The position numbers and the translations under genes are program-made. A model generated the notes under the pieces. That model saw nothing but the letters and a program-made list of their open reading frames with translations. It did no database searches and was not told where the DNA came from. From positions 147,456,001-147,520,000 of the forward strand of contig NC_064820.1 of the NCBI RefSeq assembly GCF_024166365.1: a stretch of DNA of 64,000 nt, read 5' to 3'. This DNA is from Elephas maximus indicus (taxonomy: Eukaryota > Chordata > Mammalia > Proboscidea > Elephantidae). Positions 34,630-46,822 of the stretch are shown here, piece after piece. How positions within the stretch are numbered: position 1 is the stretch's first letter; each line of letters begins with the position of its first letter.

Positions 34630-35293
34630 TTTTAAATAATTTTTATTGTGCTTTAAGTGAAAGTTACAAATCAAGTCAGTCTGTCACATATAAGCTTATA
34701 TACACCTTACTACATACTCCCACTTACTCTCCCCCTAATGAGTCAGCCTGCTCCCTTCTTCCAGTCTCTCCTTTCATGACCGTTTTGCCAGTTTCTAACC
34801 CTCTCTACCCTCGCATCTCCCCTCCAGACAGGAGATGCCAATACAGTCTCAAGTGTCCACCTGATACAAGTAGCTCACTCTTCATCAGCATCTCTCTCCA
34901 ACCCATTGTCCAGTCCCTTCCATGTCTGATGAGTAGTCTTCAGGAATGGTTCCTGTCCTGGGCCAACAGAAGGTTTGGGGACCATGACCACCGGGATTCT
35001 TCTAGTCTCAGTCAGACCATTAAGTCTGGTCTTTTTATGAGAATTTGGGGTCTGCATCCCACTGTTCTCCTGCTCTCAGGGGTTCTCTGTTGTGCTCCCT
35101 GTTAGGGCAGTCATCGGTTGTGGCCGGGCACCATCTAGTTCTTCTGGTCTCAGGATGATGTAAGTCTCTAGTTCACGTGGCCCTTTCTGTCTCTTGGGCT
35201 CATAGTTATCGTGTGACCTTGGTGTTCTTCATTCTCCTTTGATCCAGGTGGGTTGAGACCAATTGATGCATCTTAGATGGCCGCTTGTTAGCA
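34630..35293 (-). mobile_element. 5'-truncated L1 tail with long target-site duplication
   Basis: The reverse complement of the 911-type L1 3' UTR, from 'tattgtgctttaagtgaaag' to 'tgatgcatcttagatggcc'. 'tgtaatgtgccttttttt' occurs at 34611-34628 and at 35294-35311, an 18-base duplication, as expected for an L1 endonuclease target. Confidence 0.92.
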
Positions 35294-35869
35294 TGTAATG
35301 TGCCTTTTTTTTAATGGAACCCCAGGAATAGATTAGACCATGCAGAACCTGGATTATATTCGGGTTACATAAAAGATCACCCTGTGTAATGGAGACCTCT
35401 CAGGCTAGAAATCAAGAAATGTGCAGAGGGCTTTAGCTATCAATGCATGCGTTTAGCTCTCATGCATTGAGCCCCCTAGCTAGGATCTGAGGCCTCTGGA
35501 TGAAATACCACCCAGAGTGTGGCAGCAACAAGTGTGACTAGCTTTTGCAAAATGAAGCTCAAGTCTCAAAAGGGAAGAGTGGCAAGAGGGGGATGAAGAG
35601 CGTGTGATAAAACTCTTGGAAAGAAACCAGAAGATAACTCTAGCCAGTGTAAAACAGCAGACAGGCACTGCCCTTCCCTGTCCCCCCATTCAGCAACCTG
35701 AGAGGACTACTGTCCCCTAGAATTGGGGCTTGAGATAAAAAGACCTCCTCAAAAATTGCCCGTGTGCCAGAGAAGAAGGCGTCCAAGTAGAGGTTAGGCC
35801 TGGGCTACAAAGGTACAGCCGAGTTCTCCTTGTTGACTATGGAAATAGTGCCTCTTGTTTCGCAGCATT

Positions 35870-36060
35870 TCTGTGCACAAGATACTTTCATAGCATGATT
35901 CGAGTCTGATAACAACCCTGTTAGACAGGTATTTTCATTACTCCCATTAAACAGATGGTAAAACTGAGGTTCAAAGAGGAGATGTAATTTACCCGAGGTT
36001 GCACAATTAAGAGGGAAGGAACCAAGATTCACAACCAAGTTTGTCTAGCTCTTTAACCAC
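35870..36060 (-). mobile_element. MIR
   Basis: 'cattaaacagatggtaaaac', 'tgaggttcaaagaggag', 'cgaggttgcacaatta' is the reversed MIR core. Confidence 0.65.
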
Positions 36061-36250
36061 TCTGCTACAATGCTGTGTGGCAGTCTTCTGAGGAAACTGT
36101 CGTGTCCATTTTATAGGTAAGCAAGTCGGCCCTCAGAGAGACTGTCTTGACCAAGGCAAGAGTCTTTAAAAGGCAGAGTCAGTATTTGAATACCAGTCAC
36201 ACATGTACCCCTCTGCTCCACTACGTCATAGCAATCTTGTTATTATCAAA
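36060..36250 (-). mobile_element. MIR, second copy
   Basis: 'tgtccattttataggtaag', 'cctcagagagactgtc', 'cagagtcagtatttgaatac'. Confidence 0.5.
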
Positions 36251-37009
36251 GCTGTTTATTGAACTTCAGAAACCAAGCCATGATTCCTTTCTAAGCAGGG
36301 CTTGGCTCTGAGAGGCAGGAGAGTGGCCCCTCAGGCAGGCCTGGTTTGCCATTTCCCTGGCACCTTCTCACTACCCTGTTGAGGCTCTGAAGTCTGCGAG
36401 CCCAGTGGCTCCTGGCTTGGTCCTAGGAGCCACAGTGATTGAGACCATGCCAGTAGGAAGCAATCAGTGTGTTCAGATGGGGTGGTGACTGCGGGCCTAA
36501 TCAGGAAATTAGAGCCTGGGCAGAGAGGGGTTTGGCTTAGATGCCGCCTTTCCCTGGGTTTCAGTAAAGCAGGCCCACACGGAGGCTTGGCTGGCAGATG
36601 GGATGCACTGAGCAGGCATGACTGGGCCTTAGCAGGCAGAACTCGCTGGCTTGTCAGTGGCTATGTGAGGCTGTCCGCAAGGCCCGGAAGTTTGGCCTCG
36701 GTACTGGTGACATTATACTCAGCCCTTTCTGGCCCTCTGCCTGTGCTTGCATCCACGGTTAGCTCATTCAGCAGGGGTGGGAGCTGTGGGCACCTGGAAG
36801 GAGGCAATTGGTTTGTATATGGTTTTCTTTGGCCTGACCCTTGAATGAGCAAACAGAGAAGGAGTGAAAGAATTGTCCTGTAGGAAAGCCCATTTGCAGA
36901 ACTGTACATACATGGCACCATCTGTATTTAAAAAAAAAAAAAAGGAAAAGGAAAAATATAACCACACACACAAAATGGCAGTGAGATATTTTTTCTTTTT
37001 CAGGTGGCA

Positions 37010-37590
37010 AAGATGATAGACAAAACCCAGGTACCTTACACACTTTTGGCAGTGCAAGTTGATGTGGCCTTCCCAGAAGGCAGCATGTTTTAGGTTTTAT
37101 GTATGTGTTCCCATGGACCAGCACTTCTGGTTCTAAATCACCCTAAGGAGCCGAATGACAAAGTCACAGAAATGTACAGATTAGAACGTTTACCATGGCC
37201 TATTATAAGAAAAACAAAACAAGACAGGGAATGACCTAAATGCCCATTGATGAGGAAACTGGTGAAATGATTATGAATCCATACATGTGGCCATTAAAAA
37301 TAATGATGTGTTGACAAGAATAGATGTTCTCGGCATTTTGTTGAGTGGAAAAAGCAGACTGGAGCAGCAGGTGATAGGATACCTTTTCTGTAACGGCAAG
37401 TGAGCGTGTATACCGTATGTGCACACAGACACGTGCACGTGCTGAGGGAGGTCTGGAGGATCATCACCAAAATATTAGCAGTGGTTTGGGTGATCTTTTT
37501 GTCCTCACATTTTTCTGAAATTTTGAATTTTTAAGAATGAACACGTACTTTATGATTAGGAATGACGGACAACATAGTTTTCACCGTGAA
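37010..37590 (+). mobile_element. Old L1/HAL1-like fragment
   Basis: 'gacctaaatgcccattgatg', 'gaggaaactggtgaaatga' and 'gtggccattaaaaataatga' follow the C-terminal ORF2 and 3' region of old L1-type elements. All frames closed. Confidence 0.55.
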
Positions 37591-37599
37591 AAGGAAAGG

Positions 37600-40500
37600 C
37601 ATTAAGCAGTGTGTGTACATGCCAGTTGTGTGCGCGCTGTGTGTGCACGCATGGGGCAGGTGGAAGGGCGTGCCAGGCAAACAGAACCACATGCACAGAG
37701 GAAAAGCTGCAGGAGCTTGCAGAGAGCGATGAGAAGTTGGTGTGGCTACAGCCTGCGGTGTGGGGTGGGGGGAAGGGGAGCAGATCATGAGGGCCGTCAG
37801 TGCTCATCTTGGCCCTGTAAGCTTTGGGAACATGAGCCATAAAGGACCGTAAGCAAGACACTGCCCCGGCCAGACTTGATTCCTGCTGCCACTCTGACAG
37901 TGGCAGTATCCCCATCACCTGGCACTGAAGGCTTCCCTATTCTGTCTCCTTCTCTTCCCGTATTTCCCAGGGCTCCCCTTTGCCTGGCTCAGTCTAGCCT
38001 CCACTCCTGCATACTCGTTCCCAGTCCTGCCTGTCCACAAGACTCAGCACCAAACCCTAATAGGAGCCTTCCCAGATTGGTCCTGTTAGCCTTAATTTCT
38101 CCTTTATCACACCCTCAACGTTGACCTTTTATACCTGACCTTCAATCAGACCTCAGTTCCTCCACCCATAGATACTTCTTCTCCCAACACCAATCAGGAA
38201 GGGTTATAGACTAAGAGGTTATGCCCTGACACCTGATGCCAGTGACTAGACTGCCTGAGATAGGCCAGCTTCAGTCCTGATGTGGGGAGAAAGTGGACAG
38301 GAAAGAGACCCAGTAGTTATTTTGAGCCTATTATGTCATAGGTGAAGTACTAAACACTCTATGCACCTTTTTACATTTATCCCCATTTTACAGATGAGAA
38401 AACTGAGGTTCAGAAAGGTTATGTAACAGCAAATAAGCAGTGGGAGCTGTAAGTTGAAGCCAGGCTCTAATTCCAAAGCCCTTACTCTTAGCCTTTTTGG
38501 TCTACTTATCTCCTGCCTTCACCCCCTGGAGGTTGACCGGGCTGGGGCTGGGTTTCCCTAGGCCTGAGGTGGAGCCTTCTTTTACCTTGCTGCTCAGGGC
38601 CCTTTGGAAATGCAGAAGGCTGACAGAAATCCAGGACTCCAGGGACTACAGGGTGGAGAGATGATTCCTTCTTACTTAAGTAATAGTTCTTGACCTAGTC
38701 ACGAACTGGGGGGCAACGCAGCATCCCTGCTGAGGCCTTGGGGGTGCCGTTATGTCCAAGAAAATAAAGCAAGATACTTCCCTTATGAGGTCTGCCTGGT
38801 CAGGGGAACTATGGGGGGAAAGGAGGAGGCGGGTAATGGCGACTGACATGTTGATCAAGAAAGGGCTTCCTGATTCAGAAATTCTCCAGTGGTAGTACGT
38901 CAGTGAGATGATAGAAGGCAGCCCACCTGAACACCATTCAGGGCCTGAGCTTCTTAAAACCTGTCACATCCAGGGTCTGTTTAGACCCTTACAATGAACT
39001 CTGAGAGGCAGGCAGATCCAGTACCCAGGGGACCTTGGGCTCCATGAAGGGAAGGTCATGTCTGAGGAAAAGCCTAGCCCAAGGACTAGGAGCCAGGCCG
39101 CTTGACTCTGGAGCGGCCCTGGCCTCCTCCAGGCAGGTACACCAGCCTCAGCTCTATACATGCCTTGAGGGACTGAGTGCATCTCTATGAGTCTGGGGGG
39201 GCTAGGTGGGCCTTGGCAGCCCCACCCTGGGCTCTGGACTCTGGGAGAGTGGAGAAGCTTTGGTGGGGTTGGTACCAAGTTTGGAAGAAGCCAGATGTTC
39301 ACTGTAAATTGTGTGTGCTGTGTACTCAATACCAGCCATGGTGACTCAATAGAAATGCCAGCTTGAGGTAGAGGAGGGATCCTCGGTCACACCGGGTCTG
39401 GGGTGATCTTTTGTGTAAACATATCCTTTATTAAATCAGATTTACTTAAAAGGAGAGAGAGGTGTGTGCATGCGTCTGTGCGAGCACGAGTGTACACAAA
39501 GGGCTGAAGTACCAGTGGGGATGAGCATCCATCCAGTGTGTTCTGGAAAGTTCCCAGATAAGCCACAGGCAGGAACAGTTTGGGGAGGCCCTTGCTGGGC
39601 CCCACCACAACCTGGCAGCCGGTGCAGTGGCCAGCCACCTTGTGGCTGCAGTGTCTGGAAGGGTTCGCCAAGCACTTTCTGTGAAGTCACTGGGACGTTA
39701 AGCCCTTGGTTCAATTAAATGAGTTAATAAGCTTCGTCTGATTCTGTTGAATAATAATAATATAATGTGATAATAGCACTAATGGTGCTATTAGCTGTGA
39801 TTATCACACGTGCCCGCACCATTCCAGGCACGGAGGGGAGGCGCAGCAGACATTTTCCACTCATAAAACCCCATTCTTCAAAGCCTTTCCAGCCCAACTC
39901 CCTATATCCATTTTCGGGACAAATTACCAACACTTAAAAAAAATTGGTCCATTTTTCGTGAAAGCCAAGTCCAAATTACTGTTACTTTCCTCTTTATGTT
40001 TTGAAACTTAAAAAGAAGTAAAGGTGGTGGGTGGGGGTGCGGGGGACACAGGGGACAGACCTAGGAGGAAAAAGGGAGAAGAGGGAGAAAAGCGTAGGAG
40101 CAAAGAAGAGAAACTCCGAGCCTTGTTTCAGTAAAAATGTATTTCTGGAATGATGTTTTAGTTTGCTCAGGCAGAAAAATTAGAAATGGTGTGCTTATTA
40201 AACAGGCTAAGTAAGCATGACTATTTTTAGTAGTATAGTAAAACCCTGGTAATTTGGACCTCTTTAATAAAGATTCCATGATCTTGCTGCTGGTGTGTAG
40301 GCTGTGTGTGTGTGGTGGGGTGGGAGCAGGGCGAGGCAGGAGGGCAAATGGCTCGCTCGATTGGAGAACAGGGGTGTGTATGAAGTGGGGACACAGGTGA
40401 GAGGAAGAGGGAAGACCCTTGCACTTAAAAGAACTCTTTCTCTTTACTTAGCAATAAAATATAGCTCACTACAAAGTCTTCTATCTCTACATTCCTATTG

Positions 40501-40700
40501 GCACCTACTGGTTTGACACTCATTTAAAGAAGGATGTATTTATTAACAAAAATTTGATTTCTGTAAAAAAAAAATCTGTAAGGTTTACATGACACCTGTC
40601 ACACAGGCCTCCCTCTAAAGACACTGAATCCTGAGGGTTAGCGCATCCCAAGTAGGTGATGACCAGCATCTCTGGGGTGAGGACAGGGGCCCTGCCCAAC
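37600..40700. other. Intergenic, largely unique
   Basis: Contains a minus-strand MIR (38320-38510), an AT-rich TAAT cluster with an inverted repeat (39715-39807) and a short TG run near 40300. No exon or RNA gene recognised. Confidence 0.5.
38320..38510 (-). mobile_element. MIR
   Basis: 'tccccattttacagatgag', 'aaaactgaggttcagaaagg', 'gtaacagcaaataagcag' is a well-kept reversed MIR core. Confidence 0.8.
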
Positions 40701-40706
40701 TCAGAC

Positions 40707-40860
40707 CCAGTGCCATTAAGTCGATTTCGATTCATAGCGTCCCTATAGGACAGAGTAGAACCGCCCCATACAGTTTCCAAGGAGCACCTGACGGATTTGA
40801 ACTGCCAACCCTTTGGTTAGCAGCCATAGCACTTAACCACTACACCACCAGGGTTTCCAG
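40707..40860 (-). mobile_element. Afrotherian SINE
   Basis: 'gtcgatttcgattcatagc', 'ctataggacagagtagaac', 'ctacaccaccagggtttcc'. The flanks are G/C-rich and I could not define a clean target-site duplication. Confidence 0.88.
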
Positions 40861-41359
40861 GGCCCCTGCAGGGGTGGAGAATCAGGGCGAGGGCTACAGG
40901 GAGTCAGCTGCCACTGGGGCCTCAAAGGGGCTGCTGGTAGGGAAAGGTTTGTCAGCCAGCAGTGAACCGGCTCTGGTAGTGGGCTCAGTCCATGGGGGTC
41001 CTGGGTGCCAGCCTCGTAATGCCTTGCTGGACAAGGCAAGGACATAAATACAGACACACTTTAAAAAGCAGTGTTGAGAGCTGCCTGTGCGAGAGGGAGG
41101 AGCGAGTCAGTAAAGAAGGGAAGAAGCAATAGAGTGGAAAGGAGCGGAGAGAGGAAAAAAGGGCCAAGATGCATTCTGCGGAGTATGTGAGCGAGCTAAG
41201 GCACCCCTTTGATTCTTTTATTGGCAAACATTGAGCACCTATTGTGTGGAGAGACCTCTCCAAGTGTTGCTGTCTACACCTGTTTGACTCAGTTCACCCT
41301 CCTGGCTCTCTGTGCCTGCAGCAACCCTGCACATCTGCAGCGCCCAGCCTCTAGGAGGC

Positions 41360-41515
41360 AGTGCTCACAGGAGTTAAGCCCCTGGGCTCTGCAGTCAGAC
41401 AGGCCAGGGTTTCAGTCCCCAAAGTTTCGTGCCTTTGCACAAGTTACCTGACCTCCTGAACCACAGCTTTGCCAGCTGTAAAATGAGGCTAATAAGAGAA
41501 ATAAAACAGGTAAAG
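41360..41515 (+). mobile_element. MIR
   Basis: 'gggctctgcagtcagacagg', 'tgcacaagttacctgacctc', 'gccagctgtaaaatgagg'. Confidence 0.75.
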
Positions 41516-42244
41516 AGCACAGCAGGGGCCGATGCAGAGACAGGTGGCTACGCTGGTACAGAGAGAGCCAGCCAGCCAGTACAGCGCTCATCCTCCTTTA
41601 TGAAGCCATTCTGCCCTCTGCCTCCACCCCGCTCCAACTGCAGCTTCCTGCACCTTGACCTTGCTGTAGTGCAGCGTCCAGATTCATGGAATCACAGCCT
41701 CCAACCTGGCTGGGGTCCAGTGGCCGTGTCTCCTGGGTGCCCTGCAGCCACTTGAGAGGTGGACACCTGCCCTGGGCAACACCAGCCAGTCAGGAGGCAA
41801 GAGAGCCAGGCACCTGGAAAGGCAACACCACAGTGTGATGCGTAGGGTTCCTGAGGTGTGAGGGGCCCGCAGGGCCAGGGGGAGAGGTCTGGAAGGGCTT
41901 ACCGGGGGAGGCAGAAACTGGAAACACCAATCTAGGAAATAGTTACTATTCCAGCGCTGCCAACCTTGAGGCCCTGCCTTCACCAGGAAACTCCTCTGTG
42001 CCCCTGCCTGCCCATCCCACCCTCCTGCCCCCGCCCAGTGTCTCCTTAGTACCTGATGTTACCCAGGCCCTTTGCTGTCCTGATACACAGCCGAGTCTGT
42101 GAGGGCAAATCCCAGGGCCTGGTGCCTTCTCTTTCTCTTTCCCGGAGTGTAGCTGAACACAACCTCTTGATGTGAATTAGTCTTTTCTTTTTTTCCCCTT
42201 CAGTACAAATGTGCCTCACTTTGGTTATAAAGACTCAGGACAGT

Positions 42245-42490
42245 GAACGGCACAGTAGGAGCATGAGCCCTGGTCAGAGGGCCTAAGTGCCAGTCCCATC
42301 GTTCATGAGCTGTGTGATCTTGGGCAGGTTAATTGTCCTCTCTGAGCTCCCATTTCTTCCTGTGTAAGAGAGGACAAGCCCCTGCCTCCTGAGGTTGCTG
42401 TGGGGAGTGCAAGACAGAATTCTTATAAAGTGCTTGGCATGGGGCCTGGCACTCAGTAAGGGCCTGATGTTAGCTACTGATAACACAGCA
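42245..42490 (+). mobile_element. MIR, nearly complete
   Basis: 'catgagctgtgtgatcttgg', 'gcaggttaattgtcctctct', 'gtgcttggcatggggcctgg' in MIR order. Confidence 0.8.
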
Positions 42491-43014
42491 TAACCTAGAA
42501 AAGGGGAAGTCCCTTCTAGGTTTGCATCAAAGGAAACATCGGGCATCCTCATCCCATGCTGCAAGGAGCCCTTAGAGTATTTTGGGGTGGGTGTTCACCC
42601 TCTGCTCCCGTGGCTTCTCTCTCCAAGTGCTGACCATATACCAGTCTGCCTCGCCTCCAATGCCCAGTGGACAGCTGGGATTGGGCTGGTTCCTCTGGGT
42701 CTCCCAGGGCCTGGGCCACTGTGGTGCTGGGAAGAGTTGCTGCACTGACTGAGCTACGTGACAATAGGCTGGGTTACTGTGACACAAGTCTAGGATGGTT
42801 CCTGGGTGGGGTGGGGTGGGAAAGTGGGGGGCAGAAAGACCGTCGGTCATGACACACATTGACAACCCACACTGAAGCTGGAGGGAAAGCCAAGTCAGGC
42901 TCCAAACTGCATTTTCAGAAATGACCTACTAGAGAAATTTAGACAGAGAATTCCTATAATGCAGAAAGTGGCAGAACAGGGCCCTCAAGAGGAGAGCCAG
43001 AACACTTCACTTTA

Positions 43015-43215
43015 ATAATACCATCAATAATAACTATTGGACACTTACTATATGCCAGCACAACTAATACTTTCTATGAAGTATCTTACTTGTCTCTTTA
43101 AAAGACTGTGCGAAGTATTTGTTATTCCCTTTTATGGAAGAGGAAACAGAGGCTCAGAAAAGTTAAGCCCCTTGCCCAGGTAACTCAGGGTGGAGCCAGA
43201 GCTCACACCATTGCC
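43015..43215 (-). mobile_element. MIR
   Basis: 'acacttactatatgccagca', 'ttatggaagaggaaacagag', 'gctcagaaaagttaagcccc'. Confidence 0.8.
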
Positions 43216-43884
43216 CCACTGCCTCCTTACTCTCAGAGACAACAGGAGACGTTCCTGCAGGTGCCAGGGCCAACTAACTGTCCCAAGAAATGGGAAGGGC
43301 TACAGGCATAGTGCCACCCTCACCCTCATTTCCCAGATTGGCCGTCTAGGTGACCAAGGCCCTGCTGCTATCTCATGGGGGAGCGCCAGGCTCAGGCCTA
43401 TGGAGCTGGAGTGCAGCACTGTGCCATCTCCAGGGCCTGGCCCCTGGGCATTGTTCCCTCCTTTCAGCTGTGCTCCCCTCCCCTAGCTGGGCTCAGGGAT
43501 GCTGTGGCCCAGAGGGAGACCTGCAGCCTGGGCAGGGCCATAAAGCTAGGGGTGACTTGGTGCCTGTCCCTTGACAACCAGGCACTCCAGGGGTTGACAC
43601 AGTGGCTCATTCCAGGTTCTTTTGGTGCCCCACAGTGCCTGCAAACAGGTGTGGGTGTCAGCCTCCTTGCTTTCCTGTCTTAATTCCTGCCCTCCCTACA
43701 CTTGTTGCAGGCCTTTGGGCCTCACTTCCTTAGGGCCAAGTAAGAATAAATGTGCTTGACTGTTTCTTGGGGGATAGTCTTGTGTTTCCAGCTGAAATTA
43801 TGATCTCTTCAAGGTCAAAGGCCTTCCTCTGTGTTGCCCATGGTGCCTGACATGGGGCAGCCCAGTGCAGAGGGCAGAGAGTGG

Positions 43885-44095
43885 GCACTGACTAGGTTTG
43901 AATCTTCTCTGTCACTTCCTGCTGTGTGACCTTGGCTGAGTGACTTGAGCTCTCTAAGCCTCAGGCACATCATCAGGAAGGGGGTAATAAAGAACCCTTC
44001 TTTACAGGGTCGTGGTGCAGAGAGGTACTCTTGAATGGAGTGTACACTTAGCCAAGGGCCAGCATGGGCTCAATAGATACTAGTGCTTGCTGGTG
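43885..44095 (+). mobile_element. MIR
   Basis: 'tgctgtgtgaccttggctga', 'gagctctctaagcctcagg', 'gctcaatagatactagtgc'. Confidence 0.75.
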
Positions 44096-44152
44096 GAGAC
44101 AAAGGCAGAGCCCCGCACCAGAGCAGCCTCGCCTGACCACCCTGTTTAAAGT

Positions 44153-44297
44153 AGAAAAAAACCCATTGCCATCTCATAGAGACCCTATAGTACAGAGTAG
44201 AACTGCCCCACAGGGTTTCTAAGGAGCAGCTGGTGGATTTGACCTACAGGCCTTTTGGTTAGCAGCTGTAGCTCTAAACCACTGCACCACCAGGGTT
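44153..44297 (-). mobile_element. Afrotherian SINE with target-site duplication
   Basis: 'tctcatagagaccctatag', 'cagagtagaactgccccac', 'ccactgcaccaccagggtt'. 'ctgtttaaagt' lies at 44142-44152 and 44298-44308, a perfect 11-base duplication. The host sequence is an L2. Confidence 0.9.
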
Positions 44298-44308
44298 CTG
44301 TTTAAAGT

Positions 44309-44470
44309 TGGACTCCCATTTTTTCTTACAGCACCCTGTTCTTTTTCTTCAAAAGCACTCAGCCTAGTTTGTAATTATCCATGTGTTTGTTTACTTGTCC
44401 ACAAGAGCAGGGACTGTGTCTGTTTTCCTCTGCTTAATCTCTAGTGCCAAGAGCAAGAGTACAGAAAATG
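44309..44470 (+). mobile_element. L2 tail
   Basis: 'cagcaccctgttctttttc', 'tgtttacttgtccacaagag', 'cagggactgtgtctgttttc', 'tctctagtgccaagagcaag' follow the L2 3' end. Confidence 0.7.
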
Positions 44471-46239
44471 TGGAATGAGTGACGGCCCCCCTCCCCAGTC
44501 TTCTTCAGACAGAGAAGAACTGGACTTTCCCCTTTTTCTCAAAGGACCTGACTTTCAGAGCCCCCTGTCTTCCCCAGTCCCCTCTAGATATAATCCTGCA
44601 TCTAGTACGGCTCAGAGGGCTGGATACTCTCTTCTGTGCCAGCCACAGAATAGCTGGGTGAGAATAGCTGGCTGGGGCCAAGGCTGGGCCTTACACTCAC
44701 CTGGTTGGCCATGGCTCCAGGTCCTTGATGGATGATGGGGTCATTCTGGAACTGCTTCTGCCCTTCACCAGTCTGCAGCTGTCTGGCCTGTGGCCCCACA
44801 GACACACTAGGTCTCCTCCAGCACCCTGGTTTGCCCCCTCTCACCTGGGGCTAGGCTGGACTTTCAGGAGAGACCTCCTCCCTGCCTCCCACTTTTCTCC
44901 AGCCCCCACCACCTCCCTCTAGGTCTCTCCTGCCTCTTGCCCTCCACTGAGACCAGGGCCCCTGGCCTTGGCAGATGTGTGAGGCTGGGGGAGGCACTCT
45001 GAATCCAGATGTGATTGTGTTTATGTTTCCAGAGAGTAAGGGGTCGGAGCTCTGGACTGGAGCCGCTGGGGGAAGGGTAGTCTGGCTCCAGCCCCTTGCC
45101 CCAGCCTTCCCTCCCCCCACCTCCCTCCTCTAGCCTGTGTATCTGGCCCTGCCCGTCTCAGAACCACACACTCCAAGTCCCACAGCATCAGGCTGAGCCG
45201 TCCTCCACAGAGAACCACCCCTCACCTGCAGGTGGGAAGACCAATGGAAGAAGACCAGCCTGACTTTGGAATCTGAAGACTTACTGGCTCCATATGACCT
45301 TGGCTCAGTTACATAGTCTCTTCGAGCTTTGTTTTCCATCATCTCTAAATAGGGATAATACTCCTGACCTCAGAGCCAGTGTTGACCTGGTTTGAGAATA
45401 TGTGCACAGGGCTCTCCAGCTATTAGCTCATGATTAAGCCCAGGGCTGTGTCCCACTCCCAGCTAGGGCTTGCCTAGGTCCAGTTCCTGTCACAAGGTGA
45501 TTCTAAAGCCGAATAGCAGCCCCTCCTCCCTCCCCCGCTGCAGCTGCAAACATTTTGTTTTGCCATTAGAAGTGACTTACTTAAGAAAATCAGAATTTTA
45601 CAGGCAGTTTACAGGCTGGCCTTGTTCAGTAGTTTCCAAAAACTGAAAGAGGGCGGAGGCTGCCGGTAGCTTCCGATAAGCTGGGATGGAAGGGAAGTGA
45701 GAAATGAGTGTCCTGTGATGAGCACTTTCTCTAGCGCAGCCGCACGCCCCTGGTGGATCTCGGAGGCACTAGGCGGCGGGAGGCCCAGGCAAGAGTGTGT
45801 CAGACCCAGCCTCCTCAGTCCTGCTAACAGCCAGGGCTGGGCACCGAGGGTCGGGTACCGGGCCCACAGGAGGAAAGGCAACCTCAGACTCTCAGCAGCC
45901 CCGACCCCGTAGCGCTCTGCGGCCTTAGGGGTCACCGCAGACCCAGCCTGGAAAGAGCTTGCAGAGTTCAGCCGGGGGCGGGTGGGAGTTCCAGCTACGG
46001 CGGCCCCGCGCGCAGCCGCTGCACACACGGCAGGCGCGGAGAGGGAGCTCGGGATGCCCGGCTGCTCCGGGCTGGAAGGAACAGGTTAGGAATGGTGGTG
46101 GAAAAGTGGAGGGTGGAGGACCCCGACGGGAGGCTGTCTGGCTTCTCCCTCCCACTTGCGGAGCCCCGAGCGGGCGCAGTTCCCTTCCTACGTACCTCCC
46201 TTCTTGGCCGAATGAAGCAGTCAGGGCTCGGCAATGGTC
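44471..46239. other. Intergenic between CATSPER3 and the PITX1 3' end
   Basis: Unique sequence that becomes CpG-rich from about 45700. A + strand MIR lies at 45255-45400 ('gaccttggctcagttacat'). No gene seen. Confidence 0.5.
45255..45400 (+). mobile_element. MIR
   Basis: 'tatgaccttggctcagttac', 'ttgttttccatcatctctaa', 'atagggataatactcctgac'. Confidence 0.65.
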
Positions 46240-46258
46240 AGCACGCTCGGACTATGGT

Positions 46259-46264
46259 TTTAAT
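46259..46264 (-). terminator. PITX1 poly(A) signal ATTAAA (candidate)
   Basis: On the minus strand this reads ATTAAA within 'gtctattaaaaccatag', about 1.07 kb after the stop. No AATAAA is seen closer on the minus strand. Cleavage would fall near 46235-46245. Confidence 0.55.
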
Positions 46265-46744
46265 AGACGTACATGGACAAGTCGATATAGACAGATTTAT
46301 AATTCTATACAGTCAGTCCGACATACACGGGGACGCTGTAAACAGGGGCGCGGGCCGGAGAGCGGGTGTGCAAAATGGGCGCGGCGCGGGATGCGCGCCG
46401 CGCCCCGCGCTCTCCCGGCTCGACTCTTGCACGGTGGGCAGGGTGGAAGGGGCTGTTCGCCGGGACTGGGACCACCTCCTAGCCCAGGAGCAGAGCAGAG
46501 GGCCTGGGTGTGCGGCTTAGTTCGGGAGCTAGGATGCTCCGAGGCGAGCCCTCACCATCCGTTTCGTGACAACAGCACCGCGGGCTGCGGCTCTGTAGCC
46601 TTAAAATCGGGCTACGGGGTGCCCCGGGGCTTTGTGCGGCATTACGGCGAGTCCCGGATCCCGAGCTGGGCACTGCCATCCCCAGCCCAACGCCCACTCC
46701 ACCTCGGATCGGAATGGAGCTAAGGCGCGCTTGGCCCGACCTGC

Positions 46745-46822
46745 CTCGGAGAGGGTGCCTCGGAGAGGGTGCCTCGGAGAGGGTGCCTCGGAGAGGGCGC
46801 CTCGGAGAGGGCGCCTCGGTTC
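46745..46822. repeat. 14-bp minisatellite in PITX1 3' UTR
   Basis: Five complete copies of 'ctcggagagggtgc' or its last-two variants ('...ggcgc'), phased at 46745, 46759, 46773, 46787 and 46801, then a partial copy. The first three copies are identical, the last two share a t-to-c change. Confidence 0.92.

Larger units (their letters stand above)
35313..36920. other. Intergenic with MIR fragments
   Basis: Two minus-strand MIR-like blocks (35870-36060, 36060-36250) and otherwise unique sequence. A perfect 10-base hairpin is at 35440-35470. No gene seen. Confidence 0.5.
40861..44141. other. Intergenic with several MIRs
   Basis: Unique sequence with MIR copies at 41360-41515 (+), 42245-42490 (+), 43015-43215 (-) and 43885-44095 (+). 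No gene found. Confidence 0.5.

Noticed and set aside
45959..46723. 254-codon + strand open frame over the PITX1 3' UTR
   Set aside because: It is Arg/Gly/Pro-rich, as expected from GC-rich DNA read in a chance frame. It lies antisense to the 3' UTR, overlaps several equally long frames and resembles no protein I know.
46745..46822. CRISPR-like array
   Set aside because: The repeats are contiguous 14-mers without spacers, in a mammalian 3' UTR; it is a minisatellite.
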